A program made the position numbers and the translations under genes. A DNA stretch of 64,000 bases from positions 85,552,069 to 85,616,068 of the forward strand of contig NW_024609884.1 in the NCBI RefSeq assembly GCF_016920785.2. Direction: 5' to 3'. The stretch comes from Ixodes scapularis. Its lineage: Eukaryota; Arthropoda; Arachnida; Ixodida; Ixodidae. Each line of letters opens with the position of its first letter. The stretch's first letter is position 1. The notes below the pieces were generated by a model. That model saw only the letters and a list, made by a program, of their open reading frames with translations, did no database searches and was not told the DNA's origin. Of the stretch, positions 1-11,665 are shown in pieces.

Positions 1-77
1 GGTTGCGTTTTATGGCCAAATGGAGAACGTTCAGTCTCCGCCCACATCCCGTTTTATGCAATACCATAAAAAAAAAC

Positions 78-355
78 AAAAAAAAAACGTGTGTTTATTT
101 TTTAGCAGGGCTTTTGAAGAGCCTATCTTCACAATTTACAGGGCATCTCAGTGAATTACGAGACAGAGCACATGTTTATACACAAAAACGAGGTCCGCGC
201 TGTGATATAAAGCAATGTGAAACTTCACGCTTGTATTGCTTGAGGTCTTAGAGCAGACTTCGTTCTTCGGTCTGAAACTTGTGCTTGGCCTCGCCGTTCG
301 CTGGGCTGCCCCATAAAATTAGATGGTTGGCTTTCTGAGTGTTCAGCGGGCATGT
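78..355. repeat. Degenerate copy of the main palindromic MITE family (F1)
   Basis: This stretch follows the layout of the intact F1 elements (for example 13971-14282). It has a T-rich end, an inner pair of arms around a GCTTGTATTGCTT core, the stretch matching GGCATCGTCATTCGCTGAGC, and a final part like GGTGATTGGCTCTCCGAGTG. Many substitutions have accumulated, so it is an old copy, and its left end is not clear. It has no coding content. Confidence 0.55.
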
Positions 356-1103
356 AAACAGGCGACTTTCTTTGGAGTTAATAGCAGATAAGGTTCTTTT
401 TCGACCCTAATATACGATATCTTTAATTTTTCAGGTGTTTGCGTCTTTATGGTGTGCATGCGTACATCCAAATACACTAGGCAAGCCGGAAGTTTGTCAT
501 ATCGAGGACCTTGCGTCTCCTTTGCAACTTTGTTCGATGCCTGCGATATCTTCATGTAGCAACAACAAAAAAGCACGTCAGTATTAGTAAACAATCTAAC
601 TCATTTCAAATACACATATTCGAGTATTCTCCTATCAAACCATAACAATTAGCTCATATGGAAGAAATTGATGAATTACTACTTCGATATAGAAGTTGTA
701 TCTTCGAAAGCGCAGAAAAATAACATTATAAAAACTTATCATAAATGAATGAAAGCAGTGCAGCTTCATTTTCAAAAAATTCGCTATGGTACTTTGCCCA
801 GCCGTAAATTTCTCAGAGAAACATGCACATACTAAAATAATATTTTTCTACTCTTTGCCTCTCTCCATCTCTTTGCCTCATGCAACTGAAGTAAAAATCT
901 GTGAGTGCGAGTGTCTTTGAATTGTTCTTAAATGGGCCACGCAACAATGTTTCAACTTTCAGTAAATACAGCAGCATGTAAGTCATACCTCGACATGTAT
1001 GACTTATATACCGCATGTTGCTTTTTTCTTTTCTCTCTCTCTCTCTCTACGCAAAGATAGTCGAACGAAAAAATCCGAGAAAAAGGAGCACCGTTTACTT
1101 TCT
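356..1103. other. Non-coding stretch, no feature recognised
   Basis: The sequence is AT-rich with a short (CT)n run near 1034-1048. Short open frames exist, but none has recognisable protein similarity or coding-like composition. I see no repeat shared with the rest of the window. Confidence 0.5.
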
Positions 1104-1275
1104 TAAAGGGTTGTATTCACACGAGGGAGAAATCCCGGGGATTTCTCCCCGGCACGCGCATCCCACGACGAAAACGTCAGGCTTTGCGATGTGCAAACGC
1201 CTCGCGTTTTCATCTCGTGATGCACGCGTGCCGGGGAGAAATCCCCGGGATTTCTCCCTCGTGTGAATACCCCTT
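1104..1275. mobile_element. Foldback MITE, about 170 bp
   Basis: The two ends are long inverted repeats. The left arm reads ATTCACACGAGGGAGAAATC and continues into a CCCGGGGATTTCTCCCC palindrome, and the right arm is its reverse complement ending GTGTGAATACCCC. Inner arms (GATGTGCAAACGCCTCGCG and its partner) extend the fold, so nearly the whole element can form one hairpin. CTTA occurs at both outer edges and may be a target duplication. It truncates the left side of the neighbouring TTAA-family element. Confidence 0.75.
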
Positions 1276-1276
1276 A

Positions 1277-1765
1277 GAAAAGGCGGCCACGTGGTCTGGA
1301 GCCGATTATAAGCCGCCAATGTTTTTTAACATAGCCACGCGTTGGGGTTGGCAGAGCATAGGGCGCGCGCTGAGTTCCGTTCCCGTCATCCAAGTGATTG
1401 GGCTCGAGACACTACCCGAATGCATGTCGAGGCATTGATTGGCACGAGCCAAAATCGAATGCCTACGCTGTCTTCGTGTTCACTGTATGAGCAGCATTTA
1501 AATATCGTCACAGCAGGGACCGCAAAGCTCGACGACGCACGCCTGGGGATCGCATTGTTGACGCTGTCCTCGCAGCTGCGTCATCCAGTTTTGAGAAGGA
1601 GACACTAAAAGAACAAGGTCCGCTTTTATCCTTGGGATTCCGCCGCGACGAAGACGCTTCCTGGTCAGTGGCGTTGCGTTTGAGTATTTTTGAGTCCCAC
1701 TATATGTGCCCGTAAGCTGGTGCAAAGTGAGAAACGTTCCTACCCAACATCGATGCACAGCCCCT
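1277..1765. mobile_element. TTAA-family DNA element, copy A (left part missing)
   Basis: The sequence aligns by eye with the complete copy at 50331-50956, from GGCCACGTGGTCTGGAGCCG through GCCGCCAATGTT and TTGGGGTTGGCA to the terminal GATGCACAGCCCCT. The right end is followed by TTAA at 1766-1769, as in the other copies. About 160 bp of the left side is absent; the foldback MITE at 1104-1275 occupies that position. No coding frame is recognised, so it is non-autonomous. Confidence 0.7.
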
Positions 1766-1769
1766 TTAA

Positions 1770-3311
1770 CTACACATCGAGATTGATTCAAAGTCCAAGT
1801 TGTATATTGCACCGCTTACCACATATTCAGCAAAGGCAAAAAAAAAATGATTACTTTTTTTAATGTTAGACGTAGAAATAAACGAGACCAATTAATCGAA
1901 TAATGAATCGCTTAAAGGACGGCAATTCATCGGGTTAAAAGTTGTCATCGACGCCCAGCCCCAAGCATGACACGTCTACCGTATTTGTCCCAAGCGAGCG
2001 TTGCATAAAAAGATAGACTGATAACAGGCGACGAGGTTCAACGGCAAACGTGCGAGTCCCATAACTGTAAAGGCAGAACTGACTCTAGCCACCGACTGCT
2101 TAAGAAACGCATGGCGTGGATGGTATTCGTCCTTCTGAGGATGAGTTGCTGCGGAGAGAGATACTCGTCCTACCCTGCATATTTGCGCTGTCGGTGACCT
2201 GGCCGCCATGACGCTGGAAGAAGAGACAAGTGTCTCAACAACGCCAGAAAGGGGGCCGAAATTTCACTCGGGCTTCGCGCATTCCCCGGCAGGGGCACTG
2301 TCGGCTTAGGGCCATCACGGCGCTGCCTTCGAACCGTGTGCGCGAATCAGGCCGGTGTCTCGAGCCCCTGTACTAGGCGATTAAACTGCAGCCAAGGCTG
2401 CAAACGCGAGAGCAAGATACCTTGATTTCAAAGCATTCTTCCGCTCGACGAGCACCCGAGCTATGCATGTTTGCACTGCTTACAAAATCACAGTCCACAG
2501 AGTGCTCAATCACTGTCTCAAAGCAAGGAGCACGGGCAAGCTTGAGCTTGTAGCTTAGGCAACAGTCTCAGCTTCAAGGTGACCGGAGTAAAGTAATGCT
2601 GCTCATCTCACGGCGATCGCCAGAGATGCGACTGAACCTTCGACAGTTCTTCCAGGGCGAGGCGGCGCCGTGCAGACAATTCTCTTTTCTTTCATCGTGG
2701 CTGCGATTTATCGTACAATCGAGCTGTCATTGGAAAAACGAAATAAGCTTGACAATTCCCAAACTTACAATAATATTACCCCTAATAAAAAAAATTGTCA
2801 AACTAAAAACAAACAAAAAAAGAAGAAAAACGTTAAGCGAGATTGCGCTTTCAACTAAACCATATAGGTACAGCGCACTTCGCGTCGACGACGCCCTCAG
2901 AGCAGAGCACTACCGCTACATTTGTGCACGCGTTATTTAATTTCATTTAATTTATTTACTCTCTACTCCGAGGCTTGTTTGGAAAGGTTCTAAACCAGAA
3001 CACGCGATAATTGCCGAGAATAAACTGGAACCCAGGAGAGTAACAAATGGTAAAAGAAAGAACTGGCCGGCGCAGTTTGAATCCTCCGCACCTTACCGGC
3101 GAGGGCGCTGCTAATTCGCACGCGGCAATGTGGGTGGCAGCATCGGAATAATAATAATTAATCAAACAATTTTATTGGGCGCCCAGAAATAACCATTTCG
3201 TCTTGGTACTAATAATAGTACCAAGACCATTCGATCTTAAGGTACTACTACTACTACTAATAATAATAATGTTTATTGTGTGTTCAAAAACAGCCAATGG
3301 CCTTTTTGTTG

Positions 3312-3355
<44 letters not shown>

Positions 3356-4786
3356 TTTCATTCCTCCTCTTTGAGACTAGTCGAAATTAATGCAGGTTCG
3401 TCAAAGCCATCGAGGGCTTGTGGGACAGAACCTAAGTTGAAGTGACATCGAGTGAAGTATTAGGAAAAGAAAAGTTAGGCATCGCAGTAGCATCAAGAAA
3501 AGTATTAGAAAAAAAAAAGCTGGAGCATCGCATCGGTATCAAGTGAAGAAAAGAACAAAAAAAGCTTGAGCGTCGCAGTAACAGTATACGTGTACAAATG
3601 AAAAAAAAAAGTGAGCTTTGTCAGTCTTGGGAAAAGTTCGTGAAGTTTCAGAGGTTGGCCATGCGACACCAGAATGTCAAATGTTTTACATACAAATAGT
3701 ATTCACTCTGGAGAATCAATGAGTATGATTAATTAGCTCTAGTATATACATATCTATCAGTCTTCGGTCCATTCGAATCACAATAACTTCACAAAGTTAG
3801 AAAAAAAGTAAAAAGTAAAGAAAAACAATGTGTACCATAAATATTTTTTTTTTAAATGTTGCAAAAGAAGAAGCAGGGAGGTTTGTTCTTTTACACCCGA
3901 CAAAAAAACCGCAACCAACAAAGAAAAAAAACAGGCCTTTCAAGGGGTTTCGTTTAAGGAAGTATAATGACGAAGAGCTTTCCTTAGTTTCTCTTTCGAA
4001 GTCAGGTGTTCAAAGTTGGATGGTAACGAGTTCAAAATTTGAGGAACATAGTAACATCGCATGTGTTTGCCATAACGTGTATAACACGTGGGAACAAAAA
4101 AACTGAGTGTCTAGTCGTAGTTGACGGGATATGTTGAACGGGGTGTTTTAAATTCGTCCTTCCAGTAGAGCGTGAGCGCGATCGTTTCAAACAGAAGAGC
4201 CTGAAAATTAGGCATGAAGAGGACTTGAAAAGTACCGGGACAAGATGTCGTGGGTTTGTAAAGTACATGACGCAGGATATTCCTTTTAAGATACTGTTGA
4301 CTTTTTTGTGCTATAACCAGGAGCAGTTGCCAAAAACTGTTATGCCATAGCGGAGTATGCTATATGCTAACGAGTTAGCTCTAAGTTTTCGGATATCAAA
4401 TGGCAGGAAGGGCCATTTGGTATCCGAAAATAATAATAATAATAATAATTGTAATAATAATAAAATCTTAACTTCCATCGATTATGCTGCTACAACCCTA
4501 TAGGGGAAAAAAGTGCAATATGCAGCTTGACTCTTCCTCGGGTTACTACAATGATCACCTGCAAGCGTGTAAGAAATATAGAAAAACGTAATACGCACAC
4601 ACAGAAAGCAAAAACTGGATCTCACATGAATACGCATTTTAACCAGTTAAAGAAAAACAAAATAGAAATCACGTGCAAAAATACATTCGCAATACTTAAA
4701 ACTTTTATGCAGTCAAAATCCACATTATTCATATAAAAATGATTCAACAAAGTGAAAGACGATTACAATCCTCTGTAATGCGAAAT
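1770..4786. other. Non-coding stretch with microsatellites
   Basis: It is mostly AT-rich with A-runs. It contains an (AAT)n array (3312-3355) and a smaller imperfect AAT array near 4427-4462. The open frames are short, and the Asn run encoded at the first array is a product of the repeat. I recognise no gene. Confidence 0.5.
3312..3355. repeat. (AAT)n microsatellite
   Basis: About 14 consecutive AAT units. A short plus-strand open frame reads through it as poly-Asn, which is a repeat artefact rather than a gene. Confidence 0.95.
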
Positions 4787-4788
4787 TA

Positions 4789-5169
4789 GAGCGCAGCTCT
4801 CGAGGAGGAGGAGGGGAGGGTACGGAGGGGAGGGTTCCGTACTCTCCCCTCCTCCTCGCCTCCCATTTTGCGTGAAATTTGCGCTAAATTTCAAGCTAAA
4901 TTTTGCGAAACTTTCTACGCTAAATTTAGCAGGTTAATTATCACCGCTAAATTTGGCGCGAAATTTAGCGAAAATGTTTGAGCCAGATTTGGCGGGTCAA
5001 GTTTTCCCGCTAATTTTGGCGGGAAAATTAATGTCGCCTGACTTCAACACCAATTCAGTGTCACCGCTAAATTTATCGGGGAAAAACTGACGTCCCATAA
5101 TGCAACGCGCGCGGTTACGCCGACGCCGACGCTGCTCAACCTGAAAACGGGCGCCCAAGAGCTACGCTC
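4789..5169. mobile_element. F2 family TIR element with tandem palindromic interior, copy 1
   Basis: The ends GAGCGCAGCTCT and AGAGCTACGCTC are inverted repeats with TA on each side (4787-4788 and 5170-5171). The left part is a GA/CT-rich tract. The interior is a run of diverged units built on the palindrome GCTAAATTTAGC. The right part (ACGCCGACGCCGACG, then GGGCGCCC) is shared with copies at 24810-25615 and 61006-61441. There is no coding frame. Confidence 0.75.
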
Positions 5170-5171
5170 TA

Positions 5172-6415
5172 AAATGTGCGAGTGCAAATTTAAGCATTTG
5201 AAATCCATAGTTCGCTCGCGGCCTGAGCACCGTCCACTTCTCCGCGCGCCGAGTGGGCTATGCTGCTGAATCTCCCTCCAAAGACGCACGGTTTCCTGGA
5301 AAAATCCTGAGCCCCTTATTTTTTTTTTCCTTCTCGAAACTCATATACTGTATATAAAGTGTCATGGCCTCCAACAGGTTATGCAGCGCAATGAAAAGCA
5401 ACAAAAAATGTTATGGTCTTGCATGTTTATTGTAATAATAAGGAATTTATGGTTTTGTGTCATCAAATTCACGAATATTGTTTTGTGTGTGGTAATTGAG
5501 GAGGCGTCTACGTTTTCGAGTGCTCCACGTCTTTTATTTTTTTTTTATTTGTACATATCGAATGAAGAAATACCCGTATGGGCATGAACATTGTTGACGT
5601 GATGACAAAGCGCTCTATAAAAACAACTTGTGTTATGTTTCTTGGTATGAAGTGCGCTTTACAAAAATCGGTTTCCACAAATAAATATTGTGTTTTTTTT
5701 TTCCTTTATAACCTGCCTAAAGCTGAAAATATTAAAAATCATGACATGCAGAATTGAGATGTCACGTCAAGCATTTCAAAGAAGACGCTTGTAGTCATCA
5801 GTTTATTTTCAATGGGAAAACTTGCGCATCAATGAATTCTTGATTTTTCATCATGTATCGTTATGAATCAATCTTCCCCGTGAGACCTCGTCGTAAGAGG
5901 CGCACAAAATCGATCATAATAATGATTGAAAGATTAATTATCGAACTTTTTTCTTATATTTGAAATATTAAAGATGATTTAATTTATAATTAAAATTGAC
6001 CGCCGTGAAACGACAAGTAAAACTTTAAGTATGACACCCGGCTTTGCTTTCTTTTCCATATAACCATAAAAAAAGCGAAATCACAGCTCTCTGAAGACTT
6101 TAAGGCCATGCCGAGCTAGGACGTTTCAAGGCGAATTTCTCCTACCTTTTTCTCAATAAAATTAACATAATTAGCCCCATGACCCGCATACAATTGTTGT
6201 GTAACACCCTCGGTGAAGCGCATGTCGACGCTTTTTAACTCAGATTTTTTTAGTATGTAAATTTTTACTGATCAATTAGGCATCAGGCTGTCTATGAGCA
6301 CAAATAATACACAAATAAATGAATTAATTAATGTGAAATTCCCGTCGCGTCGGGCGACGCAGCTGGAGCGAGACACGTGTTGACACTCTACGCGGAAACA
6401 GAGGTCGGCATTTTA
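5172..6415. other. Non-coding AT-rich stretch, nothing recognised
   Basis: No open frame of note, no TIR pair and no repeat shared with other parts of the window were seen. Confidence 0.45.
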
Positions 6416-7195
6416 GGTCGCCCTCACCCACCCTCACCCTCACAGCCACACTCACCTAAGCCCCTCACTCACCCTCACCCTCACAGCTACACTCACCTTC
6501 AGCCCCTCACTCACCCTCACCCTCACAGTCACACTCACCTTCAGCCCTTCACTCACCCTCACTGAACCTCACGGCCCTCACGCACTCACCGCCCTCACGG
6601 CCCTCACGCCCCTCACGGCCCTCACGCCCCTCACGGCCCTCACGGCCCTCACGGCCCTCACGCCCCTCACCGCCCTCACGGCCCTCATGCCCCTCACTCA
6701 CTCATGGCCCTCACGCCACTCACCGCCCTCACGCCACTCATCGCCCTCACGGCCCTCACGGCCCTTACCGCCCTCACGGCCCTCACCGCCCTCACGGCCC
6801 TCAGGCACTCACCGCCCTCACGGCCCTCACGGCCCTCACCGCCCTCACCGCCCTCACGGCCCTCACCGCCCTCACGGCCCTCACCGCCCTCACCGCCCTC
6901 ACGGCCCTCACGCACTCACCGCCCTCACCGCCCTCACCGCCCTCACCGCCCTCACGCCACTCACCGCCCTCACGCCACTCACCGCCCTCACCGCCCTCAC
7001 CGCCCTCACCGCCCTCACGGCCCTCACCGCCCTCATGGCCCTCACGCCACTCACCGCCCTCACGCCACTCACCGCCCTCACGCCACTCATCGCCCTCACG
7101 CCACTCACCGCCCTCACGCCCCTCACCGCCCGTGCGGCCCTCACACCCCTCACGCCCCTCAGGCACTCATGGCCCTCACGCCACTCAGGCCAGCT
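6416..7195. repeat. 9-bp minisatellite, unit CCCTCACSG
   Basis: A nearly continuous array of 9-bp units, mainly CCCTCACGG and CCCTCACCG, with scattered variants (CGCCACTCA, CCCCTCACG, CCCTCATGG). The left edge (6416-6560) is a related but looser CACCCTCAC pattern. Because the unit is a multiple of three, open frames of about 200 codons run through all plus frames (reading as LTA, PHR or RPS repeats) and on the minus strand. These are artefacts. One strand is strongly C-rich, with almost no G-to-C balance. Confidence 0.95.
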
Positions 7196-7675
7196 TCAGA
7201 TGGGGCAATTTCGCCCAGAAACATTACGTCGCAACACCAGCAACACGGGCCGCCCGCGATCACACGCAGCAACCAATTGCTGCAATTTGCCATCGTCATC
7301 ATAAAATTTTATTTTTCTTGCACTATTTAGACAGAATTACGCGTTATAAACGTGTTTTTATGCATTTAAACCTCGTTAAGAATACTAATGCACCTTTCTG
7401 AAACAATTTATTTCCAAAAAAAAAAAAAAAAACGATCGATTTCAAACCAGAACCAAGTCTTTCGGTGTCATCATCACCGGCACGAGGTATCACGTGAAAA
7501 TTTTGCGTCCCTGATTGGATGCAGCCGCTTCAAACGTATTCGAATTGCTCCGAGTTGCTCGCTTATTTCGAGCCGGACCCGATCTCAGCAATTCGTGTCG
7601 ATCTAGGGAAAGCTAGAGAACAACCCGCCATTAACACCAAAATTGATGAGAGAGATGCTCGATCTGAAGGGGGCC

Positions 7676-8011
7676 TCACGCACTCACCGCCCTCACACAC
7701 CTCATGTACTCACCGCCCTCACGGCCCTCACGGCCCTCACGCCACGCACTGCCCTCACGCACTCATGGCCCTCACACCCCTCACGCACTCACCGCCCTCA
7801 CACCACTCACGCACTCATGGCCCTCACGCCACTCACCGCCCTCGCGCCCCTCACGCACTCATGACCCTCACCGCCCTCACGGCCCTCACCGCCCTCACGG
7901 CCTTCACTCACCCTCACACTCATGAATTTTCCTGGTTCAGAAACTCACTCACCCTCACCTCACCTGTGAAGAGGAGGGTGAGTGAGGGTGAGTGAGGGCC
8001 CTCATGAGTGA
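7676..8011. repeat. Second array of the same 9-bp minisatellite
   Basis: The same CCCTCACNG units as at 6416-7195, separated from it by about 480 bp of unrelated sequence. At the right edge the strand bias flips: CTCACCCTCACCTCACC is followed by GAGGAGGGTGAGTGAGGGTG, giving an inverted junction at about 7950-8000. Confidence 0.93.
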
Positions 8012-8058
8012 GGTTTGCCGAGGTATGCGCGGAAGCCTGACAGCGTCATCCTCTTCCA

Positions 8059-8582
8059 CCCCCCCCCCCCCCCCCCCCCATTTATCTGCTTATATTGTTT
8101 TTCTGAAATGCGCCATTCCAAAACACCAGGACGCCGCAGGACTGAGAGGTGAAATTAACTTGGCATCTGCACGACATTGTGGCAAATGTCATTTCCGAAA
8201 CGCTCTTTGGAAAGCTTTTTTTGGCGCCAAATGCTCAAGCGATTACAGTAAGAAAGCATTGCATGCTTTGAAACTGAAGATTAAAATCCGGTGACTGAGC
8301 GATGGCGATTTATAACAGGCAAGCTGTTCACCCAAGGAAACTAACTGACTACAGCAGAGTGTTGTCGGAAGTTATATTCCAGACAACTAAGCCGTCTTCT
8401 GGCAACCAGCATTGCGAAATGACCCCCCCCCCACTTCCCCCCCCCCCCCCCCCCCGAACTCCATTCCAACTCCATTCCGGGAAAGAGTTTCCGACAATTT
8501 CATTTTTCTTTTCAACTCCTAGCAATGGAGGCACTGAGCCATTCGCACTCCTGAAATGGCTGAACCCCCCCCCCCCCCCCCC
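8059..8582. repeat. Cluster of poly-C homopolymer runs
   Basis: Uninterrupted C runs lie at 8059-8079 (21), 8423-8432 (10), 8437-8455 (19) and 8565-8582 (18). They follow the C-rich minisatellite. The open frames spanning them read poly-Pro (or poly-Gly on the other strand) and are not credible genes. Confidence 0.95.
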
Positions 8583-9499
8583 GCCCCCATTCCATTCTAT
8601 TCTTCTAATTTCTAGACGCGAAAAATGTCTCTTGACAGCTACATTGTGTTGCCGGCAAAAGCAGCACAATGCTGGCGTTATAATATGCATAGACGCCATC
8701 AAACGCATAAGCGGTGTGACTATGTCCCCGCCCCGTGGCACCGGTGCTGTAGTCGCGCATGGTCACAACAGTCGCTTTGTCGCGTCTTGCGGTCCCAGGA
8801 AAGACGCGATGTTCGTCTACAACTTTTCAGTCATGCTTGCTTCACTGGGGGTGCCGCTTTTAACCTCGAATGAGCATTAGCTGGTCAGACAATCGAGTTT
8901 CCACTCAGCTTAAGTGGAAATATGCTGTTTCAATATACACTTTTTACCGTGAGCTATCATTGCGCCAGCAGGCCGTAGGCCCTAGCTGGAGATTGCCACC
9001 GCTTGCATAAGAACCGAGCACGTGTCATTCTCATTTTCTTCCTCCCGGCGCTGCCACTATTCCATTTCAGTTCCATTCGGGGTCGCGGAAGTGCGGAATG
9101 ATTCCTGAATTAAAACTCTGAAGTGGCAACTCCGCATCACTACTCTTCCCCTAACGGTTTCCACCGCACTCTCACTATTGACAAAACAAGGGGTGCTATA
9201 AGCACGTTAGTAGACATTCTTTGGCCTTGATTGATAAGGAACTTTTTATTTTTAGAGCTAGAGTGGGTATGCTGGAAATGATGTGTTTGAGCCTCGTGCT
9301 TTCGTTTTCTTTACTATGTCCCTGTTATTTGGCGCATTTCTTGCGTAATTAACGAACTAACCCAACTCACCATTTTGTCACTGGTGTCAACGCGCGACAT
9401 TCCCCCGTATACCTGCTCCCCAGCAAAGCACGGCGTGAATCAGTATCCCTGAGGTGTACGGAGGAGGTGCACCTCAGTAGTAGAGGAGGAGGAGGGGGG
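8583..9499. other. Non-coding stretch, nothing recognised
   Basis: Mixed composition with short open frames that have no recognisable protein similarity. No TIR pair was seen. Confidence 0.4.
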
Positions 9500-9645
9500 A
9501 GGGTGTAGCCATTTTTTTTAAACACTATAGGAGTTGGTGTAGACATTGCTCCGAAAAATGGCATCAGATGCGTGGTACTTCAGTGCGATTTCGACGAAAC
9601 TGTCTGGTGACGAATAATCTTCTGCAAGCATACCTTTCTTCTATA

Positions 9646-10021
9646 CCCCGTTTCACCTTACGTCCAGACGCAGTGGATGCTACGAACTATCCTATCCCGT
9701 TCTGTGGGCGCAGCCTGTGATAGGCTTTCCGCGCCTCGCTGTGCCCCCTCCCTAAGGTCACTTGGCGCTCACACGACCTTGGATTGGCTCCGATGGCTCG
9801 TAACATCTTCTGTGCTCGGACGTAAAGGCCCGTTCATACTCTTGTGACCGAGTACGACCGGGAGAGACCAGACCGGTTTTTAAGCCTTTTGCGACTTCTT
9901 AGGACCGAATGCGTTGCAGCGGAGCTGGTCCTAAGAGATCATAAGAGGCTTAAAACCGGTCTGGTCTCTCTCGGTCTTACTCGGTCGCAAGAGTGTGAAC
10001 GGGCCTTAAGGTGAAGCGGAG
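9646..10021. mobile_element. MITE inserted in LINE-A, itself carrying another MITE
   Basis: The ends CCCCGTTTCACCTTACGTCC and the reverse complement of GGACGTAAGGTGAAGCGGAG are 20-bp TIRs with two mismatches, and further similarity runs inward. TA lies on both sides. Removing it joins the LINE endonuclease sequence, with VVVYRP following directly. Related ends occur at 12501-12632 and near 32870. Confidence 0.8.
9826..10006. mobile_element. 181-bp MITE with TAA target duplication
   Basis: The ends AGGCCCGTTCATACTCTTG and its near-exact reverse complement flank inner arms around ACCGGTCTGGTCTCTC, so the element is almost fully palindromic. TAA is duplicated at 9823-9825 and 10007-10009, and excision restores the host MITE's own TIR. 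A 3-bp TAA/TTA duplication is typical of the PIF/Harbinger superfamily, but no transposase is present to confirm this. A related end is seen at 25201-25602. Confidence 0.85.
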
Positions 10022-10266
10022 TATCGTAGTAGTTTACAGACCACGAAACGCACCTGTTGAATCTTTAGTGCTTGTGTGTAAATATGTGAATGGCGATACC
10101 AGGGTAATACTGACTGGAAACTTTGATCTGCGATATGCAAACTGGGGTTCACTGAAACCTTGTGGCGTTGATGTTATGGAGAAAGGTACTCGACATCATG
10201 TTTTGTCACAATCTTAACCAAGTAGTGAAAAAATACATTAAAAGCAGTGGTCACTCTCAGTCGGTA

Positions 10267-10482
10267 TGCGGAAAGCACGTTCGTCTGCTTCCTTTGCAGG
10301 GGTTCTGGTGACGTAAGAACGCCTAGCTCTGATTGGCCCTGAAAGAAGGATGATGGGTAGACCTCAGGGCAGCTTGCTTCGAAGTCTACTCACTGTCCTT
10401 TAATCGGAGCCAATCAGAGCTCGGCGTCATTCTGACGTCACCAGAACCCCTGCCAAAGAAGCAGACGAACTTGCGCTCCGCA
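10267..10482. mobile_element. Foldback MITE inserted in LINE-A
   Basis: The left arm (TGCGGAAAGCACGTTCGTCT, then GCTTCCTTTGCAGGGGTTC and TGGTGACGT) is the reverse complement of the right arm (ACGTCACCAGAACCCCTGCC, then CGAACTTGCGCTCCGCA) with few mismatches. The inner part has a second pair around CTCTGATTGGC and GCCAATCAGAG. It separates HSQS from LDLIFITD of the LINE endonuclease. No clear target duplication is visible. Confidence 0.8.
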
Positions 10483-10856
10483 CTGGACTTAATATTCATT
10501 ACGGACAATTCACCTGAGTACCAAGTTTCGGTTATGGAGGGCATTTCAGATCAGAAAATGGCCTTACTTACAATCCATTTACCAGAATATACCCATTACA
10601 GCACTTCTACGCCCATTATTGTTGAAAACTGTGCTCGTGCAGATTACTTAGAGTTATCACTGGAAACTTTTGAGGAACTAAGCGTTGCTAGTAAAGTAGA
10701 TCTGCGGATTAATTGGGTCTCTGGAATTAATAATTACGTTCCCAACCGAAAAAAATTACGGATCGTAAAAATTCCAGTATTACACGTGATATTATATGCT
10801 AAAACCACTAAGACCAAATTAAAGACGAACCTGAAAGCGGCAAAACAAAAGTACTT

Positions 10857-10970
10857 GATTGATTGATCAATTGATTGAGGTTTTATGGCGCAAGGACTGC
10901 TAAGGCCAAAATGTACCACTTGTATAAAACACTGCAGGAGTGATGGTTAGGAGGAAGAAAGAACTACAGT
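10857..10970 (-). mobile_element. 114-bp LINE 3' fragment with 12-bp target duplication
   Basis: A short minus-strand fragment with a (TTGA)n-type tail at its left end, inserted in LINE-A. The 12-bp sequence ACAAAAGTACTT is exactly repeated at 10845-10856 and 10971-10982, and the LINE-A linker resumes after it. This is a 5'-truncated target-primed insertion. Confidence 0.85.
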
Positions 10971-11164
10971 ACAAAAGTACTTTTCGCTTTCCCTTTGTAA
11001 CTTTGTAAAAAGTGCACCAGAAAACTTTTGGCGGTTTCTGAAACAAAACAAAAGAAACGATTGAACAAATCATTGAAGGTAACGGGGTCATTACTGACAG
11101 CGCAGTAAGAGCAGATTGTTTTAGTTGTGCTTTATTTCGGTATTCCCAACCGTTGGGCCACAAT

Positions 11165-11665
11165 TTTTCGAGCGAGATTTATTTATTTTTATTTATTTCC
11201 AATACTACTAATCCCATTCGGGATTATTGTAGGGTGGTACATCATACTGAAATATATATCTTTTAATACACATTTGAAGATAATGGTATGCAAGCCTATG
11301 TCGACAGGTGCGCTTCCAAGTTCCTAAGAAACTGCTCTACACTAGTAGAATGCACAATGTTTCGCGGCAAGTGATTCCATTCGTTGATAGCGCGGGGGAA
11401 GAAGGAATATTTGAAGCAATTATTGTGGGTTGGAAGTTCTTCGTAAAGCTTACCATGGTTATATCTTGTTAGCCGTTTACTAGTAGGAGTTAGATAATTT
11501 TCCGTGGGGATGTTGAAGTTGCTGTTAGCTAATTCATATAAAATATAGCTGTTAGCTGTTAGCTAATTCATATAAATAACGCGCGATGGTATACCGAAAC
11601 GAGTACTCCAGGTGTAGTGATAAGCCAAGTAATATTTTTGCTAGGTCACTTTCTCTTGATACAAA
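11165..11665 (-). mobile_element. LINE fragment: C-terminal RT region and 3' end, minus strand
   Basis: Read on the minus strand, the fragment gives YNHGKLYEELPTHNNC, then YSFFPRAINEWNHLPR, IVHSTSVEQFLRNLEAHL and a stop. This is the usual end of a non-LTR ORF2. The left edge is a TTTATTT-rich tail and an ATTCGGGATTATTGTAGGG 3' UTR. A small direct duplication of CTGTTAGCTAATTCATATAA lies at about 11520-11575. Edges are approximate. Confidence 0.75.

Noticed and set aside
6687..7330. Overlapping open frames of about 205 codons on the plus strand, and others on the minus strand
   Set aside because: They are read-through of a 9-bp repeat with no stop codon in several frames; no start context, domain or coding bias.
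6416..8011. CRISPR-like repeat array
   Set aside because: The repeats are contiguous 9-bp units without spacers, in eukaryotic sequence.
8302..8880. A 192-codon Pro-rich frame and its Gly-rich antisense frame
   Set aside because: Produced by poly-C runs; no signal peptide or domain.
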